Shown here one piece after another: positions 1 to 12,739 of a DNA stretch of 64,000 nucleotides. Under the pieces are notes generated by a model. That model did no database searches. It was not told the DNA's origin and was given only the letters and a program-made list of their open reading frames with translations. The stretch is from Citrobacter sp. (GTDB lineage Bacteria > Pseudomonadota > Gammaproteobacteria > Enterobacterales > Enterobacteriaceae), in the NCBI GenBank assembly GCA_019415335.1, contig DXKH01000071.1:1-64000 (forward strand), in the 5' to 3' direction. The position numbers and the translations under genes are program-made. Every line of letters starts with the position of its first letter. Positions within the stretch are counted from its first letter, which is position 1.

Positions 1-290
<290 letters not shown>

Positions 291-296
291 GCGCGC

Positions 297-326
297 TTTA
301 TACCACAAATACGCCATGGACACCAA
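297..326 (-). promoter_or_regulatory. putative sigma-70 promoter of rpsB
   Basis: On the minus strand, TTGGTG (321-326) and TATAAA (297-302) are separated by 18 bp, with TG just before the -10 box. A GC-rich GCGCGCC discriminator follows, as is usual for stringently controlled ribosomal-protein promoters. Transcription would start near 290 and give a leader of about 165 nt, matching the autoregulatory leader entry. Together with that leader this accounts for the rpsB side of the 448-bp rpsB-map intergenic region. The map side (about 330-573) holds a TTGACA at 519-524 but no convincing -10 box, and I see no gene there. Confidence 0.55.
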
Positions 327-573
327 TAATTGTTGGCGGTCTGTGCTGAATTGAACGATGAATTTCGCGTTACAAGAAAGCGGCAAATTTTAGCATCCCC
401 AGGCGCTTACACCTTGTCAGTGACTGGGGTGATAAAATGCAGCCAACGCGCTTGTGGCACGAAAGGCGAAGTTCAGAATGATTCTCAATTTGGCAGGGTA
501 TACCCCAGGCTGATACCATTGACAGCACTTACACAATTATTGTCGAAATAACCGACACTGATGGACAGAATTC

Positions 574-1368
574 ATGGCTATCTCAATCAAGACCCCTGAA
601 GAAATCGAAAAAATGCGCGTCGCAGGCCGTCTGGCCGCGGAAGTGCTGGAGATGATCGAACCATATATCAAACCGGGCGTTAGCACGGGAGAACTGGATC
701 GTATCTGTAACGACTACATCGTTAACGAGCAGCATGCGATCTCTGCCTGCCTCGGCTATCACGGTTATCCGAAATCCGTCTGCATCTCTATTAATGAAGT
801 GGTGTGTCACGGTATTCCGGATGATGCCAAGCATCTGAAAGATGGCGATATCGTCAACATCGACGTGACCGTCATTAAAGACGAGTACCACGGCGATACC
901 TCCAAAATGTTTATCGTCGGCAAACCGACCATTCTGGGCGAGCGTCTGTGCCGCGTCACCCAGGAAAGCCTGTATCTGGCACTGCGAATGGTGAAACCAG
1001 GCATTCGTCTGCGTACTCTTGGCGCGGCGATCCAGAAATATGCGGAAGGCGAAGGTTTCTCCGTGGTACGTGAATACTGCGGACACGGTATTGGCCGCGG
1101 CTTTCACGAAGAGCCGCAGGTGCTGCACTATGATGCGGACGACGGCGGCGTAGTGCTGCAGCCGGGCATGACCTTTACTATCGAACCGATGTTGAACGCC
1201 GGTGATTACCGCATCCGTACGATGAAAGACGGCTGGACGGTAAAAACCAAAGACCGGAGCTTGTCTGCACAATACGAGCATACTATTGTGGTGACCGAAA
1301 ACGGCTGTGAAATTCTGACGTTACGCAAGGATGACACCATCCCGGCGGTACTCACGCACGACGCATAA
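574..1368 (+). CDS. map: methionine aminopeptidase type I
   Basis: Removes the N-terminal methionine from nascent cytosolic proteins when the second residue is small; it is an essential dinuclear metalloenzyme. The 264-residue product has the E. coli length and the family landmarks: MAISIKTPEEIEKM at the N-terminus, CLGYHGYPKS with the substrate-side histidine, the metal ligands in NIDVT and YHGDTSKM, the catalytic-side histidine in CGHGIGRGFHEEP, and the last glutamates in TIEPM and YEHTIVV. The start is the only ATG that gives the family N-terminus. It is divergent from rpsB and followed by a BIME that separates it from glnD. Confidence 0.97.
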   Translation: MAISIKTPEEIEKMRVAGRLAAEVLEMIEPYIKPGVSTGELDRICNDYIVNEQHAISACLGYHGYPKSVCISINEVVCHGIPDDAKHLKDGDIVNIDVTVIKDEYHGDTSKMFIVGKPTILGERLCRVTQESLYLALRMVKPGIRLRTLGAAIQKYAEGEGFSVVREYCGHGIGRGFHEEPQVLHYDADDGGVVLQPGMTFTIEPMLNAGDYRIRTMKDGWTVKTKDRSLSAQYEHTIVVTENGCEILTLRKDDTIPAVLTHDA

Positions 1369-1375
1369 CTTTTTT

Positions 1376-4149
<2,774 letters not shown>

Positions 4150-4179
4150 TGTGTTTATTTATAGGGAAAGAGTTTAACA

Positions 4180-5004
4180 ATGCAGCAGTTACAGAACGTT
4201 ATTGAGACCGCTTTTGAGCGCCGTGCCGACATGACTCCGGCCAATGTGGATACCGTGACCCGTGAAGCGGTGAATCAGGTGATTTCCCTGCTGGATTCCG
4301 GCGCGCTGCGCGTGGCAGAAAAGGTAGACGGTCAGTGGGTGACTCACCAGTGGTTGAAGAAAGCGGTTCTGCTCTCTTTCCGTATCAACGATAACCAGGT
4401 GATCGATGGCGCGGAAAGCCGCTACTTCGATAAAGTCCCGATGAAATTCGCCGACTACGACGAAGCGCGCTTCCAGAAAGAAGGCTTCCGTGTGGTTCCG
4501 CCCGCGGCGGTACGTCAGGGTGCGTTTATCGCCCGTAACACCGTGCTGATGCCGTCTTATGTCAACATCGGCGCTTACGTTGATGAAGGCACGATGGTTG
4601 ATACCTGGGCAACTGTGGGTTCCTGTGCGCAGATCGGTAAAAACGTTCACCTGTCCGGCGGCGTTGGCATCGGTGGTGTACTGGAGCCGCTACAGGCGAA
4701 CCCGACCATCATCGAAGACAACTGCTTTATCGGCGCACGTTCTGAAGTCGTAGAAGGCGTGATTGTCGAAGAAGGCTCGGTGATTTCGATGGGCGTTTAT
4801 ATTGGTCAGAGCACCCGTATTTACGACCGTGAAACAGGTGAAGTCCATTATGGCCGCGTTCCGGCGGGCTCCGTTGTCGTTTCCGGCAACCTGCCGTCGA
4901 AAGATGGCAAGTACAGCCTGTACTGTGCGGTGATTGTGAAAAAAGTCGACGCCAAAACCCGCGGCAAGGTCGGCATCAACGAGTTATTGCGTACCATCGA
5001 CTAA
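4180..5004 (+). CDS. dapD: tetrahydrodipicolinate N-succinyltransferase
   Basis: Transfers succinyl from succinyl-CoA to tetrahydrodipicolinate, the committed step of the succinylase branch toward meso-diaminopimelate and lysine. The 274-residue length is that of E. coli DapD. The sequence has an N-terminal helical part ([16 protein letters not shown]) and a central left-handed beta-helix of hexapeptide repeats at roughly residues 105-230 ([39 protein letters not shown]). It lies 30 bp after glnD in the same direction and ends in a strong terminator. GGGAAAG precedes the ATG. Confidence 0.97.
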   Translation: MQQLQNVIETAFERRADMTPANVDTVTREAVNQVISLLDSGALRVAEKVDGQWVTHQWLKKAVLLSFRINDNQVIDGAESRYFDKVPMKFADYDEARFQKEGFRVVPPAAVRQGAFIARNTVLMPSYVNIGAYVDEGTMVDTWATVGSCAQIGKNVHLSGGVGIGGVLEPLQANPTIIEDNCFIGARSEVVEGVIVEEGSVISMGVYIGQSTRIYDRETGEVHYGRVPAGSVVVSGNLPSKDGKYSLYCAVIVKKVDAKTRGKVGINELLRTID

Positions 5005-5014
5005 CGGCGATTTG

Positions 5015-5041
5015 AAAAAGCGGGCTTAGCCCGCTTTTTTT
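5015..5041 (+). terminator. Rho-independent terminator after dapD
   Basis: A perfect stem AAAAAGCGGGC / GCCCGCTTTTT with a TTA loop runs straight into T residues, 10 bp after the dapD stop codon. Confidence 0.9.
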
Positions 5042-5113
5042 ACATCTGCGAGTGGCAGAAACAGGGCTTTTCGTTAATTATTCAATAGTTATAGTGAGCT
5101 TAAGGGTACCGCT

Positions 5114-5500
5114 ATGTATGACAATCTGAAAAGTCTGGGCATTACTAATCCTGAAGAAATCGATCGTTACAGCCTGCGGCAAGAAGCCAACAACGATATC
5201 CTGAAAATCTATTTCCAGAAGGATAAAGGTGAATTCTTTGCCAAGAGTGTGAAGTTTAAATACCCCCGCCAGCGCAAAACCGTGGTCGCCGATGGTATCG
5301 GTCAGGGATACAAAGAAGTGCAGGAGATCAGTCCCAACCTGCGCTACGTGATCGACGAACTCGATCAGATCTGCCAGCGCGATCGCACTGAAGTGGATCT
5401 GAAACGTAAGATCCTTGATGACTTACGTCATCTGGAAAGCGTGGTGGCAAATAAGATCACCGAAATCGAAGCCGATCTGGAAAAACTGACGCGTAAATAA
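5114..5500 (+). CDS. yaeH: UPF0325 family protein YaeH
   Basis: A conserved small cytosolic protein of unknown function. The 128-residue product begins [20 protein letters not shown] and has the length and sequence I recall for E. coli YaeH. It is rich in charged residues, with no signal peptide or membrane segment. The C-terminal third (about 88-128) looks like a helical, coiled-coil-prone region ([17 protein letters not shown]). It stands alone between the dapD terminator and a BIME. No function can be read from the context. Confidence 0.93.
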   Translation: MYDNLKSLGITNPEEIDRYSLRQEANNDILKIYFQKDKGEFFAKSVKFKYPRQRKTVVADGIGQGYKEVQEISPNLRYVIDELDQICQRDRTEVDLKRKILDDLRHLESVVANKITEIEADLEKLTRK

Positions 5501-5510
5501 GCCGTTTATT

Positions 5511-5588
5511 GCCGGATGGCGGCGTCATACGCCTTATCCGGCCTACAGGTAAATCCTCGTAGGCCTGATAAGCGTAGCGCCATCAGGC
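5511..5588. repeat. BIME between yaeH and cdaR
   Basis: One REP unit (GCCGGATGGCGGCG to TTATCCGGCCTAC) is followed by an inverted one (CGTAGGCCTGATAAGCG to GCCATCAGGC). It separates two convergent genes and ends 6 bp before the cdaR stop. Confidence 0.88.
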
Positions 5589-5594
5589 AATTAA

Positions 5595-6752
5595 TCAACG
5601 CTGCTCATCCAGCTGTAACGCCACGTACAGCAGCAGCCGATCGTCGAAATTCCCCAAATCCAGCCCGGTCAATTCCGAGATGCGATTCAGTCGATACTCC
5701 AGCGTATTCCGGTGAATAAACAGCGCTTTAGAAGTCGCCAGCGGCTGCACGTTGTGGCGAAACCACGCCGCCAGGGTGCGACGCAACAGACCGTTATTGT
5801 CCATTGCCTTCAGCCGCACCAGCGGACGAGCCAGCTCATTGGCCTGCCAGCCGCCGCGCAGGCTGTCGAGCAGTACCGGCAACATCAAATCCTGGTAAAA
5901 GTAGCTGCGGCTTTCCGGCATTCGTTGTTTGCCGACCATCATCGTCGTGCGCGCAGTGCGGTACGAACGCGCGATACTGCCTGGTCCGGTAAAGTAGTTG
6001 CCCAGCGAAACGCGAAAGCGCAACTGCCCGTTCTCTTTCATGCGCGCAATAAGCTGCTCAACGCGCTTGCGGTGATCTTCGGCATCCCAACGACCAAACG
6101 AATTCAGCGCCGGTTTTAGCACCACCATCTCGGTCAGCGAAACAATCGCAATCAGGTTATTACGCTCCGGAGTAGTCAGTGCGTTCTGTAACTGCTGCAA
6201 CTCCGCCATGGCGCTGTCCACGCCGAGTTGTCCACTGTCCACCTCCACCACTGCCACCACGCGCGGCTGGTTGAGGTCGATACCTAAACGCTGTGCCCAC
6301 TCAGTCAACGCTGGCGTGTTCTCTTCCGCCTGAATCAGGTTCATCACCAGCTCTTCACGCAGGCGACTGTCCTGGGCCAGCAGATGCATCAGGCGCGACT
6401 GCTCCAGCATCATCTCCGCCGTCATGCACACCAGTTCGCCATATTTGCGCAGATGTTCAGGTTCGCCGGTCAGGCCGATCACGCCCACAATTTCGCCTTC
6501 CAGGCGCAGCGGCAGGTTGATCCCCTGACGAACGCCGTGCAGATGACGCGCGACAGCGTCATCAATATCCACCACACGGCCCTGAGAGAGGACTAACAGC
6601 GCGCCTTCGTGCAATTCCCCAATACGCTCGCGATCGCCGCTGCCGATGATCCGTCCACGGGCATCCATCACGTTGATATTGGTATCAATAATGCGCATCG
6701 TGCGTGCCACGATATCCTGCGCCATTTTGGTATCAAGATGCCAGCCAGCCAT
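5595..6752 (-). CDS. cdaR: sugar diacid utilisation regulator CdaR
   Basis: Transcriptional activator that in E. coli turns on glucarate, galactarate and glycerate genes (gar, gud); those targets are not in this window. The 385-residue product begins MAGWHLDTKMAQDIVART. It has an N-terminal sugar-diacid recognition domain (about 5-135) and a C-terminal PucR-type helix-turn-helix (about 325-380, with FIHRNTLEYRLNRI). An upstream in-frame ATG exists, but AGGAGG sits just before the ATG at 6752, which fixes the start and matches the E. coli length. Confidence 0.95.
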   Translation of the reverse strand: MAGWHLDTKMAQDIVARTMRIIDTNINVMDARGRIIGSGDRERIGELHEGALLVLSQGRVVDIDDAVARHLHGVRQGINLPLRLEGEIVGVIGLTGEPEHLRKYGELVCMTAEMMLEQSRLMHLLAQDSRLREELVMNLIQAEENTPALTEWAQRLGIDLNQPRVVAVVEVDSGQLGVDSAMAELQQLQNALTTPERNNLIAIVSLTEMVVLKPALNSFGRWDAEDHRKRVEQLIARMKENGQLRFRVSLGNYFTGPGSIARSYRTARTTMMVGKQRMPESRSYFYQDLMLPVLLDSLRGGWQANELARPLVRLKAMDNNGLLRRTLAAWFRHNVQPLATSKALFIHRNTLEYRLNRISELTGLDLGNFDDRLLLYVALQLDEQR

Positions 6753-6857
6753 AAACCCCTCCTGTGAGCAGAGCTCCAGCATAGAGAAGATAATAAACGC
6801 TGACATTGTGCAGATGCACAAAGCAAAGGGAAGAAGTATGGAGTTGTGGGAAATATC

Positions 6858-6895
6858 ACAAAAAGAAACCCCTTCCTGTGACAGGAAGGGGTTTT
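6858..6895 (-). terminator. terminator after degP
   Basis: A 13-bp perfect stem (AAACCCCTTCCTG / CAGGAAGGGGTTT) with a TGA loop. Read on the minus strand it is followed by TTTCTTTTT, as expected for a degP terminator. It also blocks read-through from degP into cdaR. Confidence 0.8.
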
Positions 6896-6902
6896 GGGGA
6901 GA

Positions 6903-8330
6903 TTACTGCATCAACAGGTAGATATTGCTGTCGCCACGCTGGATGTTCAGCGCCAGGACAGACGGTTTGCTGTCGAGGATTTTACGCAGTTCAGCGATGT
7001 TTTTCACCGGCTGCTGGTTAGCGCCAACAATCACATCCCCTTTCTTCAGGCCAATCTGCGCCGCCGGGGTGTTCGCTTTCACGTTGTTCACCACGACGCC
7101 TTTATCCTGGCCTTTATTACTCATTTCAGCCCCTTCAATACCGCTGAAGATGGAGCTGGAATCAACCTGAGTCTGGCTGCTCTGCTGCAGTTCCAGATTT
7201 ACGGTAACCGGCTTACCGTCGCGCAGCAGGCCGAGGGTAATTTTGCTGCCCACCGGCATGGTGCCAACCTGTGCACGCAGTGCGGCGAAGCTGCTGATCG
7301 GCTTACCGTTCAGGGAGGTGATCACATCCCCGGCTTTAATTCCGGCCTTCGAGGCAGACGAATTCGGCATGACCTGGCTGACAAACGCGCCACGCTGAGC
7401 GTCGACTTTCATCGCTTTAGCCAGTTCAGAGCTCAGTTCGGTCCCCATGATCCCCAGCTCACCACGTTTCACCTGGCCGAATTCCACCATCTGGGAGGTC
7501 AGGTTTTTCACCATATTACTTGGGATCGCAAAACCGATACCGATGTTGCCGCCGTCCGGCGCGAGGATCGCCGTGTTAATACCGATCAGCTCGCCGTTCA
7601 GGTTAACCAACGCACCACCGGAGTTACCACGGTTGATCGCCGCATCGGTCTGGATGAAGTTTTCATAGTTCTGCGCATTCAGGCCGCTACGACCCAGCGC
7701 AGAAACGATACCGGACGTCACCGTCTCGCCCAGACCGAACGGGTTACCGATGGCGACGGTGTAATCCCCCACGCGCAGTGCGTCGGAGTCAGCCAGTTTA
7801 ATCGCCGTCAGGTTTTTCGGATCCTGAATCTGGATCAGCGCGATATCAGAACGCGGGTCTTTGCCGACGATCTTCGCGTCGAATTTACGACCATCGCTCA
7901 GTTGAACCTTAATCACTGTGGCGTTATCTACCACGTGATTGTTAGTGACGACATAGCCTTTCGCAGCATCAATGATGACACCGGACCCCAGCGCCATGAA
8001 CTTCTGCTGCTGGCCGCCGCCATTACCGCCCTGTGGGCCGCCCTGGCAGAAAGGCGAACTCTGGAACGGTGAACCTTCCTGGCAGAACGGAGAATCATCA
8101 CCAAAGAACTGCTGGAAATTACGCGGCATACGCGGCGTATTGACGGTTGTGCTACCTTCCACGTTAATGCTGACCACCGATGGCATCACTTTTTCGAGCA
8201 TCGGTGCCAGACTTGGCATCTGCTGTGCGGTTGTCGCTGATGCAGTTTCAGCCGCCGTTGCAGAAAGCGGGGATAACGCCAAACCTAAACTCAGAGCCAG
8301 TGCACTCATTGCTAATGTGGTTTTTTTCAT
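6903..8330 (-). CDS. degP: periplasmic serine endoprotease/chaperone DegP
   Basis: Periplasmic HtrA protease that degrades or refolds damaged envelope proteins. The 475-residue precursor has a Sec signal peptide (MKKTTLAMSALALSLG, cleaved near ATA-AETA). The trypsin-like domain shows the catalytic triad: His in NNHVVDN, Asp in DPRSDIAL, Ser in RGNSGGALV. Two PDZ domains follow at about 282-372 and 388-475. The L1 loop carries the two cysteines in SPFC. One extra residue relative to remembered E. coli lies in the glycine-rich loop after residue 95. A sigma-E promoter and a CpxR-like site lie upstream. Confidence 0.97.
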   Translation of the reverse strand: MKKTTLAMSALALSLGLALSPLSATAAETASATTAQQMPSLAPMLEKVMPSVVSINVEGSTTVNTPRMPRNFQQFFGDDSPFCQEGSPFQSSPFCQGGPQGGNGGGQQQKFMALGSGVIIDAAKGYVVTNNHVVDNATVIKVQLSDGRKFDAKIVGKDPRSDIALIQIQDPKNLTAIKLADSDALRVGDYTVAIGNPFGLGETVTSGIVSALGRSGLNAQNYENFIQTDAAINRGNSGGALVNLNGELIGINTAILAPDGGNIGIGFAIPSNMVKNLTSQMVEFGQVKRGELGIMGTELSSELAKAMKVDAQRGAFVSQVMPNSSASKAGIKAGDVITSLNGKPISSFAALRAQVGTMPVGSKITLGLLRDGKPVTVNLELQQSSQTQVDSSSIFSGIEGAEMSNKGQDKGVVVNNVKANTPAAQIGLKKGDVIVGANQQPVKNIAELRKILDSKPSVLALNIQRGDSNIYLLMQ

Positions 8331-8375
8331 GTGTCTCAATCTCAATTAACAGATAACGCAAAATTGCTGTGTACG

Positions 8376-8403
8376 TCAGATTCATTTTATAGCGCTAAGT
8401 TCC
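8376..8403 (-). promoter_or_regulatory. sigma-E promoter of degP
   Basis: On the minus strand GGAACTT (8397-8403) is followed after 16 bp by TCTGA (8376-8380), the sigma-E consensus arrangement. It lies about 46-73 bp upstream of the degP ATG. degP is a classical sigma-E target, so this agrees with established regulation. Confidence 0.88.
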
Positions 8404-8423
8404 GGACAGAAGTTTATGGAAAA

Positions 8424-8455
8424 GGTAAAAATTTATTGTCCGTCTTTACAAAACT
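8424..8455 (-). promoter_or_regulatory. putative CpxR-binding region upstream of degP
   Basis: On the minus strand a GTAAA (8445-8449) lies about 20 bp upstream of the sigma-E -35 box, followed by AT-rich sequence and TTTTTACC. E. coli degP is activated by CpxR from this position, but the second GTAAA half at the canonical spacing is degenerate here. Confidence 0.5.
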
Positions 8456-8459
8456 TAGC

Positions 8460-9977
8460 TTATTGTTCGACCGCCATCAGACGACGATATTCATCCCAGG
8501 CGTAGAGGTCGGTCATACCGCTGATATAATCCTGGATCAGCCGACAACGGTAATAATATTCCAGCACAGGATACTCAGGTGAATCTGACGTTAATTTTCC
8601 AACGGCCTCCACATAGGCCAGTCGGTGACGCGTTGACAGTTTCTGAAATAAGCGAGATTCGATAGGAAAGCGCTGCAGGCGTTCTTTTTCCACCAACTCA
8701 CTGAAATCCGCAAGCGGCAGGCTTAATAAAGGACGGTAGATATCGAGTAAGCCACTGATCACCCGATAACCCTGTAATTCGAGTTGCTCCACGTCAGGAT
8801 GACTAAATACATGTTTCATCGCAACATTTTTATAAATCTTCAGCAGACGGCTAAAGCTGCTACCGTCTTCCAGTAGCGCCTGATTAAACCGCCCATCAAA
8901 GATTTGTTCCAGGTTATCAATAAAACGCTGTGCGGCGTAGGGCACCAGTTTATTCAGCGTATTCACCCGTAAATACATAAAAAATTGATCTTCAGTACTG
9001 CGACTCAGATAATTCGCGCGCGATTTGTCCCAGGCATTTTCGACAACCTGCGCAAACAGCGAACCTTTCTCATGCTGCCCCCAGGCCTCATGTAAATGAT
9101 GATAGAGCTGCTCAACGCTGAAGATTCTTTTCTCTACGGCATCTTCCAGATCGGCCACGCAATAAGAGATATCGTCGGCGGCTTCCATTATCCAGGTTAA
9201 CGGAAAGCGACTGTAAACCGCGAGATCCAGTTCTTTACGTAACCTCGCAATATACGGTTCTTCAGAAAGGTAATAGCCCGGTTTTTTCATTAAATAGTTG
9301 TGCGTCGCAGGCGTGTCTCCCCGCCACCACGCCGGGCGGGTATATTTTAAGATCCCGCCGACCTGGGCCCATGTCAGGTTCATCCGCATCAAGGTATGGA
9401 CCAGCCGAATCCCCTGGGCATTCCCTTCGAAATGACACAGATCCTGGCGCACTTTACGGCGGATATCGTTCAGCGACTCCTCGCCTTCGCGCAAGCGCAG
9501 CGTCGCCACAATGCAACGATCTTCGGTTAAGGGCTGGCTTTCCGCATCCGCCGGATGTAAGCGCTGACGGAACCAGTCATTGATCGCCGCCTCGCCAAAG
9601 TGACCAAACGGCGGGTTGCCAATGTCATGCATCAGGCAAGACATTTCGACGATGCTCTCAAACGGTCCCGTTAGCTCATCCAGGCCGTATTGTTCCAGCA
9701 GTTTCTGTTCTTTGAGGCGGCTTAAAATCTCTTTGGCGATATAGCGCCCCACCTGCTGAACTTCCATCGAATGGGTAAGACGCGTACGCACGGCGGCATT
9801 ACGCTCAAGGGGAAACACCTGGGTTTTTTGCTGCAGGCGACGGATCGCCGGAGAGTTAATAATGCGTCCACGGTCGCTTTCAAAAATACGCAGGATCTCA
9901 TGCTCGGTTTTTACCCCTTGCGGAGAACGAAAACGACGGTGCCAGTTTATTTTTTTCCGGAAATCAATCTGTGACAT
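8460..9977 (-). CDS. dgt: deoxyguanosinetriphosphate triphosphohydrolase
   Basis: Hydrolyses dGTP to deoxyguanosine and tripolyphosphate, lowering the dGTP pool. The 505-residue product begins [19 protein letters not shown], equal in length to E. coli Dgt. The HD-domain metal ligands are visible in TRLTHSMEV (about 69), [14 protein letters not shown] (about 117-130) and EAADDISY. The first in-frame ATG is 8 codons upstream, but family alignment favours 9977. It lies upstream of degP on the same strand, separated by the sigma-E promoter region, and is divergent from mtnN. Confidence 0.96.
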   Translation of the reverse strand: MSQIDFRKKINWHRRFRSPQGVKTEHEILRIFESDRGRIINSPAIRRLQQKTQVFPLERNAAVRTRLTHSMEVQQVGRYIAKEILSRLKEQKLLEQYGLDELTGPFESIVEMSCLMHDIGNPPFGHFGEAAINDWFRQRLHPADAESQPLTEDRCIVATLRLREGEESLNDIRRKVRQDLCHFEGNAQGIRLVHTLMRMNLTWAQVGGILKYTRPAWWRGDTPATHNYLMKKPGYYLSEEPYIARLRKELDLAVYSRFPLTWIMEAADDISYCVADLEDAVEKRIFSVEQLYHHLHEAWGQHEKGSLFAQVVENAWDKSRANYLSRSTEDQFFMYLRVNTLNKLVPYAAQRFIDNLEQIFDGRFNQALLEDGSSFSRLLKIYKNVAMKHVFSHPDVEQLELQGYRVISGLLDIYRPLLSLPLADFSELVEKERLQRFPIESRLFQKLSTRHRLAYVEAVGKLTSDSPEYPVLEYYYRCRLIQDYISGMTDLYAWDEYRRLMAVEQ

Positions 9978-10059
9978 GTCCTCTCCCGCGTGAGAATGCA
10001 CTTCGCCTTAAGCGCATGATAGACTATGCCTTTAAATCTCACCTGGCGCGAGTAAATCT

Positions 10060-10758
10060 ATGAAAATCGGCATCATTGGTGCAATGGAAGAAGAGGTTAC
10101 GCTGCTGCGTGACAAAATCGAAAACCGTCAAACTCTCACCCTGGGCGGTTGTGAAATTTACACCGGTCAGCTTAACGGAACCGACGTTGCGCTGCTGAAA
10201 TCCGGTATTGGTAAAGTGGCGGCGGCGCTGGGCGCTACGCTGCTGCTCGAACGCTGCAAGCCAGACGTCATTATTAACACCGGTTCTGCGGGCGGCCTCG
10301 CACCGACGCTGAAAGTGGGCGACATTGTGGTCTCTGATGAAGCGCGCTATCACGACGCTGACGTCACCGCATTTGGTTATGAGTTCGGCCAGCTGCCGGG
10401 CTGCCCGGCCGGTTTTAACGCCGATGAAAAACTGATTGCCGCAGCGGAATCCTGCATTGCGAAGCTGAACCTGAACGCAGTACGCGGTCTGATCGTCAGC
10501 GGTGATGCGTTTATCAACGGTTCTGTGGGACTGGCAAAAATCCAGCATAACTTCCCGCAGGCGATTGCCGTTGAAATGGAAGCCACCGCGATTGCTCATG
10601 TTTGCCATAACTTTAAAGTGCCGTTTGTGGTGGTCCGCGCGATCTCTGATGTCGCCGATCAGCAATCCCATCTCAGCTTTGATGAGTTCCTGGCCGTTGC
10701 CGCGAAACAATCCACGCTGATGGTTGAATCGCTGGTACAGAAACTGGCGCATGGTTAA
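10060..10758 (+). CDS. mtnN: 5'-methylthioadenosine/S-adenosylhomocysteine nucleosidase
   Basis: Cleaves adenine from methylthioadenosine and S-adenosylhomocysteine, recycling polyamine and SAM by-products; the window also encodes SpeE, which makes methylthioadenosine. The 232-residue product has the E. coli length. The first catalytic acid lies in GAMEEEV (Glu12), the purine-binding VEMEATA segment is near 172-178, and the catalytic Asp is in [11 protein letters not shown] (about 197). The stop overlaps the btuF start by 8 bp, so translation is probably coupled. Confidence 0.97.
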   Translation: MKIGIIGAMEEEVTLLRDKIENRQTLTLGGCEIYTGQLNGTDVALLKSGIGKVAAALGATLLLERCKPDVIINTGSAGGLAPTLKVGDIVVSDEARYHDADVTAFGYEFGQLPGCPAGFNADEKLIAAAESCIAKLNLNAVRGLIVSGDAFINGSVGLAKIQHNFPQAIAVEMEATAIAHVCHNFKVPFVVVRAISDVADQQSHLSFDEFLAVAAKQSTLMVESLVQKLAHG

Positions 10759-11551
10759 TGTCCTCTCCAGGGCGCTTGTCGCCCTGCTGTTAGCCCTTCC
10801 GGCGTGGCTGCATGCCGCGCCGCGCGTGATTTCACTCTCTCCTGCCAACACGGAACTCGCCTTTGCTGCCGGGATCACGCCCGTTGGCGTCAGCAGCTAT
10901 TCTGACTATCCGCCGCAGGCACAACACATTGAACAGGTCTCGACCTGGCAAGGCATGAATCTGGAACGGATTGTGGCGCTAAAACCGGATCTGGTCCTCG
11001 CCTGGCGCGGTGGTAATGCCGAACGGCAGGTGAATCAACTCTCCTCGCTGGGCATCAAGGTCATGTGGATCGATGCCGTCACCATTGAGCAGATTGCCGA
11101 CACGTTGCAGAAACTGGCCGCCTTTAGCCCACATCCCGAAATGGCTAAGCGCGCCGCGCAAACCTTGCTGGACGACTATTCGCAGCTAAAATCTCAGTAT
11201 GCAGGCAAAGCGAAAAAACGCGTGTTTTTGCAGTTTGGCATCAATCCGCCCTTTACCAGCGGAAAAGGCTCGATTCAAAACGAGGTTATTGAGCTTTGCG
11301 GTGGAGAAAACATCTTTGCCGGCAGTCGGGTTCCCTGGCCACAGGTCAGTCGTGAACAGGTGCTGGCGCGCGCGCCGCAAGCGATCGTTGTCGCCGGAGA
11401 TACAGGTGAAATTCTCAAAATTAAGCAATACTGGGGTGATCAGCTACAAATTCCGGTAATTCCCCTCACCAGTGACTGGTTTGAACGCGCAAGCCCGCGT
11501 ATTATCCTCGCCGCAAAACAACTCTGTAATGCGCTTTCCCAGGTGAATTAG
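10751..11551 (+). CDS. btuF: vitamin B12 ABC transporter, periplasmic binding protein
   Basis: Periplasmic cobalamin-binding component that feeds BtuCD in the inner membrane. The 266-residue product has a signal peptide ([26 protein letters not shown]) and a type III solute-binding fold (PF01497): N-lobe with [16 protein letters not shown]-lobe with [18 protein letters not shown] and [13 protein letters not shown]. The chosen ATG at 10751 overlaps the end of mtnN and gives the E. coli length. An earlier ATG would add nine residues before the signal peptide. btuC and btuD are not in the window. Confidence 0.95.
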   Translation: MVNVLSRALVALLLALPAWLHAAPRVISLSPANTELAFAAGITPVGVSSYSDYPPQAQHIEQVSTWQGMNLERIVALKPDLVLAWRGGNAERQVNQLSSLGIKVMWIDAVTIEQIADTLQKLAAFSPHPEMAKRAAQTLLDDYSQLKSQYAGKAKKRVFLQFGINPPFTSGKGSIQNEVIELCGGENIFAGSRVPWPQVSREQVLARAPQAIVVAGDTGEILKIKQYWGDQLQIPVIPLTSDWFERASPRIILAAKQLCNALSQVN

Positions 11552-11587
11552 CGCCTGCCTCAACAGGTGTGTTGTGAGGATTTGATC

Positions 11588-12211
11588 ATGCTCGTCTATT
11601 GGCTGGATATTGTAGGCACAGCGGTATTTGCTATCTCAGGCGTGTTACTGGCCGGGAAACTGCGTATGGACCCGTTTGGTGTGCTGGTATTGGGCGTCGT
11701 TACCGCCGTGGGCGGCGGGACGATCCGCGATATGGCATTAGATAACGGCCCCGTTTTCTGGGTCAAAGATCCTACCGATCTGGTGGTGGCGATGGTCACC
11801 AGCATGTTGACGATCCTGCTGGTGCGTCAGCCCAGACGCTTACCCAAATGGATGCTGCCGGTGCTGGACGCCGTCGGCCTGGCGGTGTTTGTGGGTATCG
11901 GCGTCAACAAAGCGTTTATTGCAGGAACAGGGCCGCTGGTGGCTATCTGTATGGGTGTCATCACCGGCGTGGGCGGCGGTATTATTCGCGATGTCCTGGC
12001 GCGTGAAATCCCGATGATCCTGCGTACGGAAATCTACGCGACGGCCTGTATTATCGGCGGGATCGTTCATGCAACCGCACATTACACCTTCGAGATGCCG
12101 CTGGAAGCCGCCAGTATGTTGGGGATGGTTGTCACGCTGGTCATTCGCCTCGCGGCGATCCGCTGGCATCTGAAGCTGCCGACGTTTGCGTTAGATGAGA
12201 ATGGACGTTGA
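11588..12211 (+). CDS. yadS: TRIC-type/UPF0126 membrane protein YadS
   Basis: Inner-membrane protein of the UPF0126 family, which is related to trimeric intracellular cation channels; no physiological role is established for the enterobacterial member. The 207-residue product has about seven hydrophobic segments. Two internally repeated glycine-rich motifs, VTAVGGGTIRDM (about 40-51) and ITGVGGGIIRDV (about 126-137), betray an internal duplication. The ATG at 11588 follows GTGAGGAT and starts MLVYWLDIVGTAVFA. It lies 36 bp after btuF in the same direction and may be co-transcribed with it. Confidence 0.9.
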   Translation: MLVYWLDIVGTAVFAISGVLLAGKLRMDPFGVLVLGVVTAVGGGTIRDMALDNGPVFWVKDPTDLVVAMVTSMLTILLVRQPRRLPKWMLPVLDAVGLAVFVGIGVNKAFIAGTGPLVAICMGVITGVGGGIIRDVLAREIPMILRTEIYATACIIGGIVHATAHYTFEMPLEAASMLGMVVTLVIRLAAIRWHLKLPTFALDENGR

Positions 12212-12230
12212 CTTGATTTTGCCCGATGGC

Positions 12231-12300
12231 GCTGCACTTATCGGGCCTACTACAGAACAACACCGTAGGCCGGATAAGGCATTTATGCCGTCATTCGGCA
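12231..12300. repeat. BIME between yadS and erpA
   Basis: REP unit GCCCGATGGCGCT to TATCGGGCCTAC, then the inverted unit CGTAGGCCGGATAAGGC to TCATTCGGCA. It separates convergent yadS and erpA. Confidence 0.83.
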
Positions 12301-12313
12301 TGACAGACAGCAA

Positions 12314-12658
12314 TCAAATGCTGAAAGAAGAACCACACCCGCAGGTGCTTTTCGCATTCGGGTTGGTGACTACAAAGCGAGAACCTTCCAGACCTTCGGT
12401 GTAGTCAACGGAACCGCCGACCAGATACTGCAGGCTCATTGGGTCAACCACCAGGCCAACGCCCTGTTTCTCGATGGTCATATCGCCTTCGTTGACCTGG
12501 TCATCAAAGGTAAATCCATACTGGAAACCGCTGCATCCCCCCCCGGTGATATACACACGCAGTTTCAGGTTTGGGTTTTCTTCGTCAGCGATCAGGCTTT
12601 TTACTTTATTGGCTGCTGCTTCAGTAAATTGCAGTGGCAGCGCTACATCATCACTCAT
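12314..12658 (-). CDS. erpA: iron-sulfur cluster insertion protein ErpA
   Basis: A-type Fe-S carrier that delivers clusters to apo-enzymes such as IspG. The 114-residue product has the E. coli length. The three conserved cysteines are in GGGCSGFQY (about 42) and STCGCGSSF (about 106 and 108). The start is MSDDVALPL. It is downstream of clcA on the same strand with an 81-bp gap, so it probably has its own promoter. I could not identify an IscR site with confidence. Confidence 0.96.
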   Translation of the reverse strand: MSDDVALPLQFTEAAANKVKSLIADEENPNLKLRVYITGGGCSGFQYGFTFDDQVNEGDMTIEKQGVGLVVDPMSLQYLVGGSVDYTEGLEGSRFVVTNPNAKSTCGCGSSFSI

Positions 12659-12739
12659 ATTTTTGCTCCAAACGACATCGGCAATTGGGCAAATTCTGAC
12701 CCAATATTAACGCCATTATCTAATACCCTGGTATTTCAT

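Noticed and set aside
519..541. TTGACA hexamer as a map promoter
   Set aside because: The -35 hexamer is perfect, but no acceptable -10 box lies 16-18 bp downstream, so I did not list it as a promoter.
6894..8072. Plus-strand open frame (392 codons) opposite degP
   Set aside because: Antisense shadow of degP; composition is rich in Gln, His and Arg, with no family match.
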